Below are positions 54,911-63,152 of a stretch of DNA of 64,000 nucleotides, piece by piece. The notes under the pieces were generated by a model that was not told the origin of the DNA, searched no databases, and saw only the letters and a list, made by a program, of their open reading frames with translations. A program made the position numbers and the translations under genes. Where the stretch lies: assembly GCA_963729115.1 (NCBI GenBank), contig CAVSMR010000027.1:558001-622000 (forward strand), written 5' to 3'. Position 1 is the stretch's first letter. Each line of letters opens with the position of its first letter. Source of the DNA: Actinophytocola sp963729115 (lineage in GTDB: Bacteria; Actinomycetota; Actinomycetes; Mycobacteriales; Pseudonocardiaceae).

Positions 54911-55558
54911 TCAGGTGCCCGTGCGGGTGAAGGTCAGGTGGGTCACGCCGCTGGGCGAGGAGCTGGCCTCGATCTCGTAGCCCTTCTCGAGGCCTTCCAG
55001 TCCGTCCCAGAGGCGTACGCCGCGGCCGAGCAGTATCGGCACGATCACGACGTGCATGTGGTCGACCAGTCCGGCGGCCACGAACTCTCGGATGGTGGTG
55101 GCGCCGCCGCCGATGCGCACGTCCAGTCCGCCGGCGGCCTCGCGGGCCTCCTCGAGCGCCTCGGCGGGCGAGGCGTCGAGAAAGTGGTACGTCGTCCCGC
55201 CCTCCATCTCGATCGGCGGCCGAGTGTGGTGGGTGAGGACGAAGACCGGCGTGTGGAACGGCGGATTCGGACCCCACGCGCCCTGCCAGTCCGAGTCCTC
55301 ATGCCATCCTGGGTAGCCCCATTTCCCGGCACCCATGATCTCGGCGCCGATCCCCTGATCGTGCCGTCGCACGAACGAGTCGTCGACGCCGCCGGTGCCA
55401 CCGGGCTGGCCACCTCTCTCGTGCCACCATCGGGTGCCGAACATCCATTCGTGCAGCCGTTCTCCGGCGTGACCGAAGTAGGCCTCCTTGCTCTGCCCTT
55501 CACCGGTACCGAAACCGTCGAGTGAGATGGAGAACTGTTGAACGCGGGCGAGCGACAT
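54911..55558 (-). CDS. RibD/dihydrofolate-reductase-like protein
   Basis: A 215-aa protein of the RibD C-terminal/DHFR fold. It opens VQQFSISLDGFGTGEGQS, has MGAGKWG, a VLTHH beta strand, DVRIGGGATTIREFVAAGLVD (NADPH-binding GGG loop) and ends HVVIVPILLGRGVRLWDG. Many actinobacterial members are annotated only as dihydrofolate reductase family; the real substrate is unknown. ATG at 55558 with AGGAGGAG 8 nt upstream. Divergent from the GlxA-type regulator, which may control it. Confidence 0.85.
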   Translation of the reverse strand: MSLARVQQFSISLDGFGTGEGQSKEAYFGHAGERLHEWMFGTRWWHERGGQPGGTGGVDDSFVRRHDQGIGAEIMGAGKWGYPGWHEDSDWQGAWGPNPPFHTPVFVLTHHTRPPIEMEGGTTYHFLDASPAEALEEAREAAGGLDVRIGGGATTIREFVAAGLVDHMHVVIVPILLGRGVRLWDGLEGLEKGYEIEASSSPSGVTHLTFTRTGT

Positions 55559-55730
55559 GGCGATGCTCCTCCTGTACTGGTGACAGGTCGATCTGGCGTT
55601 GCTGGACGAGCTTGTCCACGGCACAAGCGTCGCAGCCAACCGAAGTGGCGCCCAGTCGGCGCGGCGGTCGTGGCCGAAATCCTTGGATACCTGTCGCACC
55701 CGCATCCCGGCGATTCGCCTGCGGGCGCAT

Positions 55731-55736
55731 TAACGT
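55731..55736 (+). promoter_or_regulatory. -10 box TAACGT of leaderless AraC/GlxA gene
   Basis: TAACGT ends 6 nt before the ATG at 55743. No Shine-Dalgarno between; consistent with leaderless transcription. Confidence 0.4.
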
Positions 55737-55742
55737 GTGCCC

Positions 55743-56708
55743 ATGGGTTCCCACCGGGTTGTCGTGGTCGGGTACGAGGATGCGGAACTGGTCGACATCG
55801 CATGCGTCACCTCGGCGCTCGCGCTCGCGAACCGGCTCGGCGCCGACCCGGCGTACCAGGTGGTGCTCGCGAACGTGACCGGTGACCCGATCCGATGCGA
55901 GAGCGGGATCGCGCTGCACGCGCAGACGCGACTCGACGCGATCCGGCGCGCGGACACCGTGATCGTGTCCGGTGGCGGGGGTCATCAGGCGGCGGCACGT
56001 GACATCGAGCTCGTGCGCCAGGTGCGGCGGCTGGCCGGCCACGCGGACAGGGTCGCCTCGGTCTGCACCGGCGCCACCGTGCTCGCCGAGGCGCGGTTGC
56101 TCGATGGCAGGCGCGCGACCACGCACTGGCTGTACGCCGACGAGCTCAAGCGAGCCTATCCCGAAGTGTGCGTCGACCCGTCCCCGATCTTCGTGCGCGA
56201 CGGTGCCGTGTCGACGTCCGGTGGTGTGACCGCGTCGCTGGATCTGACGCTGGCGTTCATCGAGGAGGACCACGACGCCGAGCTCGCGCGTTGGGTGGCG
56301 ATGGGCATGGTCACGTACCTGCAGAGGCCCGGCAACCAGGCGCAGATGAGCATGTTCACCGCCGCGCCGCGACCGGATCACGCCATCGTGCGGCTGGTGA
56401 CCGACTACGTGGTCGCGCACCCGGACGCCGACCTCGGCGTCGAAGCACTCGCCGATCGCGTGGGTGTCAGCGCGCGGCAGCTGACCAGGTTGTTCCGCGA
56501 GCACACCGGCCAGTCGCCGGGCAGCGCCGTACGCCTCATGCGACTCGAGATCGCGGCGCGCCTCGCGGCGACGACCGACCTGAGGCTCTCGCAGATCGCG
56601 CACCGATGCGGCTTCAGCTCGGCCGAGACCCTGCGCCAGGCGTTCGTCGCCAAGTTCGGGGTGAGCCCGCGAACGTTCCGGAACACGCAGGTGCGGACCT
56701 CGTCGTAG
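55743..56708 (+). CDS. GlxA-type AraC-family regulator
   Basis: A 321-aa regulator: DJ-1/PfpI-like domain (residues 1-175, VIVSGGGGHQAAARD and the nucleophile elbow ASVCTGATVLAEA) and a C-terminal AraC HTH pair (ALADRVGVSARQLTRLFREHTG, LSQIAHRCGFSSAETLRQAF). Such regulators sense small molecules through the amidotransferase-like domain. ATG 55743 placed by the -10 box. Divergent from the RibD-like gene across 184 bp. Confidence 0.88.
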   Translation: MGSHRVVVVGYEDAELVDIACVTSALALANRLGADPAYQVVLANVTGDPIRCESGIALHAQTRLDAIRRADTVIVSGGGGHQAAARDIELVRQVRRLAGHADRVASVCTGATVLAEARLLDGRRATTHWLYADELKRAYPEVCVDPSPIFVRDGAVSTSGGVTASLDLTLAFIEEDHDAELARWVAMGMVTYLQRPGNQAQMSMFTAAPRPDHAIVRLVTDYVVAHPDADLGVEALADRVGVSARQLTRLFREHTGQSPGSAVRLMRLEIAARLAATTDLRLSQIAHRCGFSSAETLRQAFVAKFGVSPRTFRNTQVRTSS

Positions 56709-56715
56709 CCGTTGC

Positions 56716-57111
56716 CTACCCGATCGGGTGACGAGTCGGTACTCGACCGCGTACCCATGCGACGGCGAACGCGACCGTGAACGACAGGTGCACGATCAAG
56801 AACACCTTCGCGAGGTCACGCGCGCCGCCGCTGAGCACCCCCACGATGTCGTTCGCGGCGACGACACCGAAGCCGACGAGATTTGCCAGGATCACCGTAT
56901 TGCGCACCGTCGACAGTTCTGCGTTGCGGGACATCCAGTTCAATATCGCGATCCCCAGAAACGGCCCACCGAGCAGCCGGAGCAACGCGAGCAGCTCGGG
57001 GGAGGCGTCACTCGGCACCGCGTCGACGCCGAACTGCAGCGGCACGAACTGCAGGGCCAGACCGACAGCAACCAGATATACCGCCGCGGTCGTGAGGAGG
57101 TACTTGATCAT
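56716..57111 (-). CDS. Small four-TM membrane protein
   Basis: A 131-aa protein of four hydrophobic helices (about residues 5-25, 42-60, 70-93 and 100-122). The layout resembles small DUF4345-like membrane proteins, a weak comparison. No catalytic residue pattern. ATG at 57111; the Shine-Dalgarno is weak. It converges on the AraC gene with an 7-nt gap. Function unknown. Confidence 0.65.
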   Translation of the reverse strand: MIKYLLTTAAVYLVAVGLALQFVPLQFGVDAVPSDASPELLALLRLLGGPFLGIAILNWMSRNAELSTVRNTVILANLVGFGVVAANDIVGVLSGGARDLAKVFLIVHLSFTVAFAVAWVRGRVPTRHPIG

Positions 57112-57179
57112 CTGTGGTGACCCATCGTCTCGGCTACCCCGACATGTTGCGGCCTGAGGTGTGCCCCGCAGGGCCGGCG

Positions 57180-59044
57180 CGCGCTATCGGTCGGAAATTC
57201 TGGTGTTCCTGTCCCTGGTGATCCGCTATCGGCCGGTGCGCCGCAGGTTGTTCCTGGAGCTGGACCGCCGGCGAGCGTGCTACCGCTCGCGGGTGGCCGT
57301 GGCCTTCTCGACTCCCGAACAGACAGACGCCGCACAAACGTCAACTGGCGAGCCAGGGTTGGGCCAGTGGCGTGACGAGATCACCGTCCGGCAGTTGGAT
57401 GACCCGGGTCCGCTCGCGGTGCGCTGGCGGTTCACCGAACTCGATGTCGCCGACCGCGCCGAGCACATCGTCCGCGAGAGTCCGCTGGATGCTCTGCTCG
57501 ACCGCGGCCGGCACCGGTTCACCGGCAGAACCGACCGCATCGAGCAAATGGCCAAGGAGTTCCGCAAGCTGAAGCGGCGGCGGCTGGTCATCCTGGGCGA
57601 GGCGGGGATGGGCAGCGATGGCGGGCTGGGATCCCGTCGCCGAATCGCTACCCGAGTGGCTGACTCGCCGGCTGGTCGAGGACTACCCCGCGTTGCGCGC
57701 CACCGTTTTCGGCCCGAACGCTGCCCGGTCCCTCGTGACTGGACGGAGGATTTTGCCTGTCCTGGACGGCCTACATCACCGGCTGTCTCCCACCACGATC
57801 CGGCGACACCTGGCAACGCCTGCTGGCCGCTCTCCAGAATGGCAAGAGCCCGGTCGCCACGGCGTTGTCCACACCACTCGCCCTGTGGCTGCTGCGCAAG
57901 GTCTACATCGACACCCGTTCCGGCCAAAGCATGCTTGGAATCCGGTCGACGCCACCAGGTGGCTGACGTTCCTCGCCGGCCGCCTGCACCTGACCGGCAG
58001 CCGGGACCTCGTCTGGTGGCGGCTGCACCATGCGGCCCCGCGCCAGGTCGCGGGCGGCGTGCTGGGGCCCACGGTGATGCTCGCCGAAGGACTGCTCGTC
58101 GGACTCGCCGACGGACTTCTCCTGGGGCCTCTGCTCGGGCTCGTCTTCGGGCTCATCGTCGGGTTCACGAAGCGACTCACGGTCGGGCACGTCCTCGGCC
58201 TCGTATTCGGGTTCAACCTGTTGGGCGCCGCCGTGGGCGCGGGTCTGGTCGGGGGGCGAACCCATGCTGGGACTGGCGTTCGCGCTGGCGGGCGGTATCC
58301 CCGTCGTGGTCATCGCCTGGATGGCCGCGCGCTCGACCCCGGTGGACGCGCCGGCCTACGCGGATCTCCGCTACGCGGACGAGTTCGGGTGCTCGCGCGG
58401 ACGCTCACGAGTTGGGCCGGCGGTCGCCTGTTGCTCAGGTTCGTGCCCGGCTTTGCGATCGGGCTCATGTACGGCGCCGTCCTCGCCCTCGCCGGCGAAG
58501 TCCCGAACGGCCCACTGACCGGTCTGGTCTACGGGTTGTTGTACGGACTCACGGCCTCGCTCGCGATCGGTCTGATCGACTGGGCCGAGACACCAGTGAC
58601 CAACGACCGCCCGCAGACGCCGATCACCACATTCCGCCGCGACCTGCGACTGGTGTCCATCAAGTCACTCGCGGGAGGGCTCGCGCTCGGTGTCGCGTTC
58701 TGGTTGCAGGGCACCACCACGAGCGCACTGGCGACCGGACTCACGATCGGGGTCCTCGTCACCGTCTCGATCGCCCTCGGCGTCGGGCTCCACCAACCCA
58801 GCGGCCGGTACCTGGTGACCGTGCCCGTGCTGTGCGCCCGCCAGCAGATTCCCCTCCGCCTGCTGAGTTTCCTGGACGACGCCCACCGACTGGGCATACT
58901 CCGCCAAACCGGCCCGGTGTACCAGTTCCGGCACGCGAAACTGCAGGACCGCCTCGCCCAGGGACAGGCACCAACCTGGCCAGCCACAACAACATCCCGC
59001 ATGGGCGCCGGCACGTCGTCGCCACGTGGACGGCGTGCTCGTTG
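57180..59044 (+). pseudogene. NACHT NTPase/membrane protein remnant
   Basis: Pieces of a NACHT protein follow in order but in different frames: LGQWRDEITVRQLDDPGPLA and RRLVILGEAGMG (frame 2, start of Walker A, then a break before KT); LPEWLTRRLVEDYPAL and RILPVLDGLHH (frame 3, Walker B); GDTWQRLLAALQNGKSP and ALSTPLALWLLRKVY (frame 1); ATRWLTFLAGRLHLTGSRDL, then several membrane helices broken once more between frames 3 and 1, ending GPVYQFRHAKLQDRLAQ. This matches the actinomycete NACHT/multi-TM family, but with at least four frameshifts and lost segments it cannot be made. Confidence 0.75.
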
Positions 59045-60280
59045 TCAGGCCATGCCGGAGGCGAAGAGTGGGTCGTAGCCGGGGGTGCGGAAGAGCGTTT
59101 GCAGCTGTCTGCGGCGCACGCCGACGTTGCTTCCTTCGATGATCGGGTAGGCGAGGGCGTCGGTGAGGTGGCGGATGATGGGGAAGTTCTCGTCGTAGGC
59201 GGTCACGCCGACGATCTTGATGAGGTCGTTGATGACCTCGACGCCGGTTTCGGAGCCGAAGATCTTGGCGTGCAGGGCGAGTTCCGGCCCGCTGGGGTGC
59301 ATCGAGAGGACGGCGTCCAGTGCGCGCCAGGCCAGTAGCCGTACCGCTTCGATCTTGCCCTTGGCGTCGGCCAGGACGTCGGACACGGCTTGGTGGTCGA
59401 TGATCGGTACCGGTCCGCCGCGCGTCTGGGTGAGTGCGAAGCGGTAGGCGATGTCGAAGGCTTGCCGCATCGCGGCGGTGGCGAAGATGCCGATCGAGGC
59501 GCCGCTGGGGAAGAACGCGTTGCGGGTCAGGTCTGCGCCCTGGCCCTGTTCGCCGACGAGGTTGCCGCGTGGGACGCGCACGTCGGTGAGCCGGATCCGG
59601 GTGGTGAGGCAGCCCTTGAGTCCGGGGAGGTCGTAGTACTCCTCGACCTCGATGTGGCCGGCGAGGTGCTGGCGTTCGGCGACGATGAGCGAGATGCCGC
59701 CGGGGGTTCGGCAGACGATGGTCATGATGTCCGGGCCGTCGCCGTCCCAGCCGCACAGGTGGGATGCCCAGGCCTTGCGACCGTTGATGACCCACTCGTC
59801 GCCGTCGGGGACGGCGGTGGTGCGGATGCCCTGGCCGGGTGCGTCGAGGTCGAAGTTCGCGCTGCCCTCTGGTTCGCTGAAGGCCATGGCTGCCAGCGGT
59901 GCGCCGGAGTCGGCCAGGAAGGGCTGCACGAAGCGCTGGACCTGGTCGGGGGTGCCCGCCTGGTAGACGGGCATCAACGCGATCAGCGGGCCGGCCATCG
60001 AGATGAAGAAGTCCGGGTTCTCCGCGGCCCACTCCTCGACGAAGATGGCCGCGTCGACGCCACCGGCTGCCGTTCCGCCGAACGGCACCGGGATCAGGCC
60101 CTTGAGGAATCCGGCGGCGACGGCCTTCTCGAACGCCGGCCGGAGCAGCATCGCCCGGGTCCTGGGGTCGGGTTCGGCGCGCGTGGCCGCGGCGAGCTCG
60201 CGAAGCTGCTCCTGGGCGAAGCCGCGGGCGGCGAGCTTGAGCTGTTCTTGTTCCGGGGTGAGGAGGAACGAAACGGTCAT
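59045..60280 (-). CDS. Acyl-CoA dehydrogenase family flavoprotein
   Basis: A 411-aa acyl-CoA-dehydrogenase-fold enzyme. Motifs: AAMAFSEPEGSANFD (FAD and substrate loop), GDEWVINGRKAWASH (typical ADEFVLNGTKAWIT block), GLKGCLTTRIRLTDVRVPRGNLVG and a C-terminal helical domain; the usual catalytic Glu region could not be confirmed. In actinomycetes such proteins act in beta-oxidation or as tailoring oxidases/hydroxylases. ATG at 60280 with GAGGGAG upstream. It follows a Tat-exported esterase and two O-methyltransferases on the same strand, which hints at a small-molecule pathway. Confidence 0.82.
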   Translation of the reverse strand: MTVSFLLTPEQEQLKLAARGFAQEQLRELAAATRAEPDPRTRAMLLRPAFEKAVAAGFLKGLIPVPFGGTAAGGVDAAIFVEEWAAENPDFFISMAGPLIALMPVYQAGTPDQVQRFVQPFLADSGAPLAAMAFSEPEGSANFDLDAPGQGIRTTAVPDGDEWVINGRKAWASHLCGWDGDGPDIMTIVCRTPGGISLIVAERQHLAGHIEVEEYYDLPGLKGCLTTRIRLTDVRVPRGNLVGEQGQGADLTRNAFFPSGASIGIFATAAMRQAFDIAYRFALTQTRGGPVPIIDHQAVSDVLADAKGKIEAVRLLAWRALDAVLSMHPSGPELALHAKIFGSETGVEVINDLIKIVGVTAYDENFPIIRHLTDALAYPIIEGSNVGVRRRQLQTLFRTPGYDPLFASGMA

Positions 60281-60651
60281 CGCGGTGACTCCCTCGACGA
60301 GGTCGCGCGTGCCCGCCTTCCGACGCGAGGCACGTACACCTGAGGTATCGCGGCGACCGGGCCCAGCGAAACGGCCCGGCGGGGTCAGGCGCCACGCACT
60401 TAATATCGCGTCGCCGCCGCCACCCACATGCCCACCTCCGCGTGCAGCAGAGCCGCCGCCGCGGCGTTGTCGGTGTCCCCGGCCGGGCAGTTCACGAACA
60501 CCGGCGCCTCGCCGTGCACGGTCAACGGAGCACCGCCGACCGTCCAGTCGATCCGGACCTCGATCGTGACCCAGCCCGGCGTCCTCCTCGTGCGCGTGCC
60601 GGTGCGGAGCGGGCACCATCGACGCCGTTCCGGATCCTCGCGTTTTTCTGA
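60281..60651 (-). other. Gap with a coding-like tract
   Basis: No gene with a start codon is supported. On the minus strand the frame from 60651 to a TAA at 60400-60402 is open, has about 90% G/C third positions, and reads like protein (TPGWVTIEVRIDWTVGGAP, NAAAAALLHAEVGMWVAA). It is in frame directly behind the TGA of the esterase gene but has no ATG/GTG; only a TTG near its middle. It may be a truncated gene or a readthrough extension. Confidence 0.4.
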
Positions 60652-61896
60652 TCAGCGTTGTTGGTGAGCCATCCACTGCCAGATGTGGGTTCCGTGGCTG
60701 CTCGGGTCGTTGCGGGCTACGTAGATCCAGGACCAGTGGCCGGGGAACGGGTGGCCGTTCCAGACGACGTGGTCGTAGAGCGTCATCAAGGAGTCGGGGA
60801 TGAGGTCGTGCGCGTGGGCGGTGTTGGCCTGCGGGTCCACAGTGGTGTCGTCGCGGGAGGCGACCAGCCAGGTGGGTGTGTTGATCGCGGCCAGCTCGGC
60901 GTCGGGAACCAGCGGCGGGTCGCCCGCCTGTCGGGCCGTGACGACTCCGCAGATGGGTATCGACGCGGCGAATACCGTGGGGTAGACGGTGGTCATCTTC
61001 AGGCTCATGTAGCCGCCGTTGCTGCAGCCGGCGACGTAGACGCGGTCGGGATCGACCGACCGCCTGTGGGCGACGTCCCGGACGATCTCGTGGATGAGCG
61101 GGGCGAAGCGGGGTCCGTCGTCCATCCAGGCGGAGGTGCTCTGCGGGGCGACGACGTGTGCGCCGCGGAAGATCCGTTGTGCCTCATGGGTGGCGAAGCC
61201 CAGCGCGCCACGGTTGGCGCGCAGCGTGGTCTCGTTGTCGTAGTAGCCGTCGGGCAGTGAGGCGCCTTCGCCGCCGCCGTGCAGCCAGACGATCAGAGGT
61301 TGTCTGCCGTGCCGGGGCGCGGGGGAGTAGAGGCGGTACTTCATGCCGGAGCCGGAGACGTGGTGGCTGAAGGCGTCGACCTCGGGGTTGGTCAGCCGGC
61401 CCTGCACGAAGCGCGAGATGGTGACCGGCCGGCCGTTGCGCAGGAGGATCGGCGTGTTCTGGGTGATGGCGTAGACGAGATCGAGCTGGACGTTGCGGCT
61501 CTTGCTGACGATGTAGCCGAGGGTGCCGCCGCCGACCTGGCCTTCGCCGGAGCTCAGCGTGAGCACGATGTTCCCGCGTTGGTCGAGCCGGGCGGCGGTC
61601 ACCGTCCGGTCCAGGTCGTACCCGACGGCCTGGCCGCCGGTGTCGATCGGGCTGGTGGCCTTGGCGTGCACGCTGAACGTGCCGGTGGTCAGGCTCGCCG
61701 GGTCGATCGACCCGAGTCGCGAGGTGTCGAGCGTTACCGAGGTGACCTGCTCGCCACCGTCGAGCGTCACGGCGTCGAGGACGAAACCCACGCTGGTGGT
61801 GCGGTGACCGTCGGCGTGGGCAACCCCGGGCAGCGTGAAACCGGCGGCCGCACCCGCGCCGGCGGCCAGCACCGCGCGGCGGCTGAACAGAGCCAT
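60652..61896 (-). CDS. Tat-exported esterase, PHB-depolymerase/feruloyl-esterase-like
   Basis: A 414-aa secreted enzyme. The N-terminus has a twin-arginine signal (FSRRAVLAAGAGAAAGF then AHAD). Residues ~35-165 form a beta-rich accessory domain; the C-terminal alpha/beta hydrolase carries WLHGGGEG, the elbow GCSNGGYMS (Ser nucleophile), an Asp in SRDDTTVD and a His near the end (HGTHIW). Similar proteins are poly(3-hydroxybutyrate) depolymerase- or prolyl-oligopeptidase-like esterases. ATG at 61896 with GGGAG upstream. Separated from the O-methyltransferase upstream by a perfect terminator. Confidence 0.83.
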   Translation of the reverse strand: MALFSRRAVLAAGAGAAAGFTLPGVAHADGHRTTSVGFVLDAVTLDGGEQVTSVTLDTSRLGSIDPASLTTGTFSVHAKATSPIDTGGQAVGYDLDRTVTAARLDQRGNIVLTLSSGEGQVGGGTLGYIVSKSRNVQLDLVYAITQNTPILLRNGRPVTISRFVQGRLTNPEVDAFSHHVSGSGMKYRLYSPAPRHGRQPLIVWLHGGGEGASLPDGYYDNETTLRANRGALGFATHEAQRIFRGAHVVAPQSTSAWMDDGPRFAPLIHEIVRDVAHRRSVDPDRVYVAGCSNGGYMSLKMTTVYPTVFAASIPICGVVTARQAGDPPLVPDAELAAINTPTWLVASRDDTTVDPQANTAHAHDLIPDSLMTLYDHVVWNGHPFPGHWSWIYVARNDPSSHGTHIWQWMAHQQR

Positions 61897-61992
61897 GCGA
61901 ACTCCCTAGTCCGATTTCCTTGAGGGTCGCGGTACGCGACGAGGGCCCCCGCCGGCGCCCGGCAGACCACCTGAACCGGGTGGAGCTCACTA

Positions 61993-62035
61993 CCATCATG
62001 GCGGACCGCACGTCTCGTGCGGTCCGCCATGATGG
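61993..62035 (-). terminator. Perfect 20-bp hairpin
   Basis: 61993-62012 and 62016-62035 are perfectly complementary with a 3-nt TCT loop. It begins 2 nt after the stop of the O-methyltransferase at 62038, so it should end that transcript and insulate the esterase gene. Confidence 0.85.
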
Positions 62036-62037
62036 AC

Positions 62038-63108
62038 TCAGGCGTTCTTGGTCGCGCAGAGGATGCCCTGTACGGGGAGGGCGTAGCGGGGCAACTCGGC
62101 TGGCTTCCTGCTGATCGCCTTGGTGACCGTGAACCCGCACTCTTCCAGCCAGCTCTCGTACACCGACAGCTTCTGCGGGCCGCCCTGGCCCATCGATGCG
62201 CCGAGGAAGAAGCTCGGGAAGAAGTCGATGGTGTAGTTGTCGGAGTCCTTGACGTTCTCCGGGTACACCGGTACCAGGATGTGGACCTGGCCGCCCGCCT
62301 CCAGCGCTTGGTTGACGCCGTGGAAGATCGTGAGGACGTCGTCCTTGTCCCACATGTCGATGAAGTGCTTGATCAGCACGACATCGAAGCCCTTGGGGAT
62401 CGTGTCGAAGACGTCACCGCCGATGAACGAGCATTGCTCGGCCAACCCATGGTCGCGGAAGTTCTGGAGGCATTCCGCCTCGCGTTCGGGCAGGTCGAAG
62501 GTCGTCACCCGCAGGTTTGTTGACTGCTTGTACTTGTAGGTGTGGATTGCGCCGAGGCCGGTGTTGCCGGCCAGGTCGAGTACCCGTGCGCCGGCGGGGA
62601 CGTCGATATTGGCGAAGAACCAGGGGTCGATGCGCTCGGTGGTCGCGTCCATGACCTTCGACCAGGGCCGGCCGATTTCCTGGTGCTCAGCCGCGGCCTC
62701 GTACAGGGTCCCGTCGAAGTCGTAGAGCTTCTTCAGGCCGACGAGCGTGCCGGTCCGCGCGCTCTCGGACAGGTAGAACAGCTGCCGCAGCGTGGTGGCC
62801 TTGATGAAGTACATGAGGTCGAGCGCCGCGTTGAGGTCCCGTTCGGGCACGTCTGCGAGTGCGTCGAGGGTGTAGCCGCCGGTGGTCTCGTCGTGGGCGA
62901 CGAAGCCTTCCTTCACGAGCAGGAACAGCAGTTGTTCCACGGCGTCGGGCTTGACGCCGACGGTGGCGCCGATGTCGGTGGTGGTCGCGCCGGGGTTGTC
63001 CCGGACGGTGTCGACGATGCCGAGCTCGAAGCAGGACAGCAGGTTCATGAACCGCGTCGGCCCCACCATGTACTCACGAATCCGCCCGAGCGTCGCTTCT
63101 GCGGTCAT
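62038..63108 (-). CDS. O-methyltransferase, tandem paralogue 1
   Basis: A 356-aa SAM-dependent methyltransferase with an N-terminal winged-helix/dimerisation domain (PTRFMNLLSCFELGIVDTV) and a C-terminal Rossmann domain: VLDLAGNTGLGAIHTYKY (SAM loop), VTTFDLPEREAE, FIGGDVFDTIPKGFDVVLI and KHFIDMWDKDD (catalytic His). Closely similar to the partial gene at 63153. ATG at 63108 preferred (GGGATGGG upstream); an ATG 9 nt upstream is also in frame. Probably methylates a hydroxyl of a specialised metabolite. Confidence 0.88.
   Translation of the reverse strand: MTAEATLGRIREYMVGPTRFMNLLSCFELGIVDTVRDNPGATTTDIGATVGVKPDAVEQLLFLLVKEGFVAHDETTGGYTLDALADVPERDLNAALDLMYFIKATTLRQLFYLSESARTGTLVGLKKLYDFDGTLYEAAAEHQEIGRPWSKVMDATTERIDPWFFANIDVPAGARVLDLAGNTGLGAIHTYKYKQSTNLRVTTFDLPEREAECLQNFRDHGLAEQCSFIGGDVFDTIPKGFDVVLIKHFIDMWDKDDVLTIFHGVNQALEAGGQVHILVPVYPENVKDSDNYTIDFFPSFFLGASMGQGGPQKLSVYESWLEECGFTVTKAISRKPAELPRYALPVQGILCATKNA
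62489..62641 (-). repeat. 153-bp block identical to 63598-63750
   Basis: Within the two O-methyltransferase genes, this 153-bp stretch, covering the SAM-binding motif, has no difference from the one 1109 bp further on, while flanking parts of the paralogues differ at many positions. See the matching entry at 63598. Confidence 0.85.
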
Positions 63109-63152
63109 GCCGCCCATCCCTTTCTAGTCGCGTGAAATCGGTGACCCGCTGG

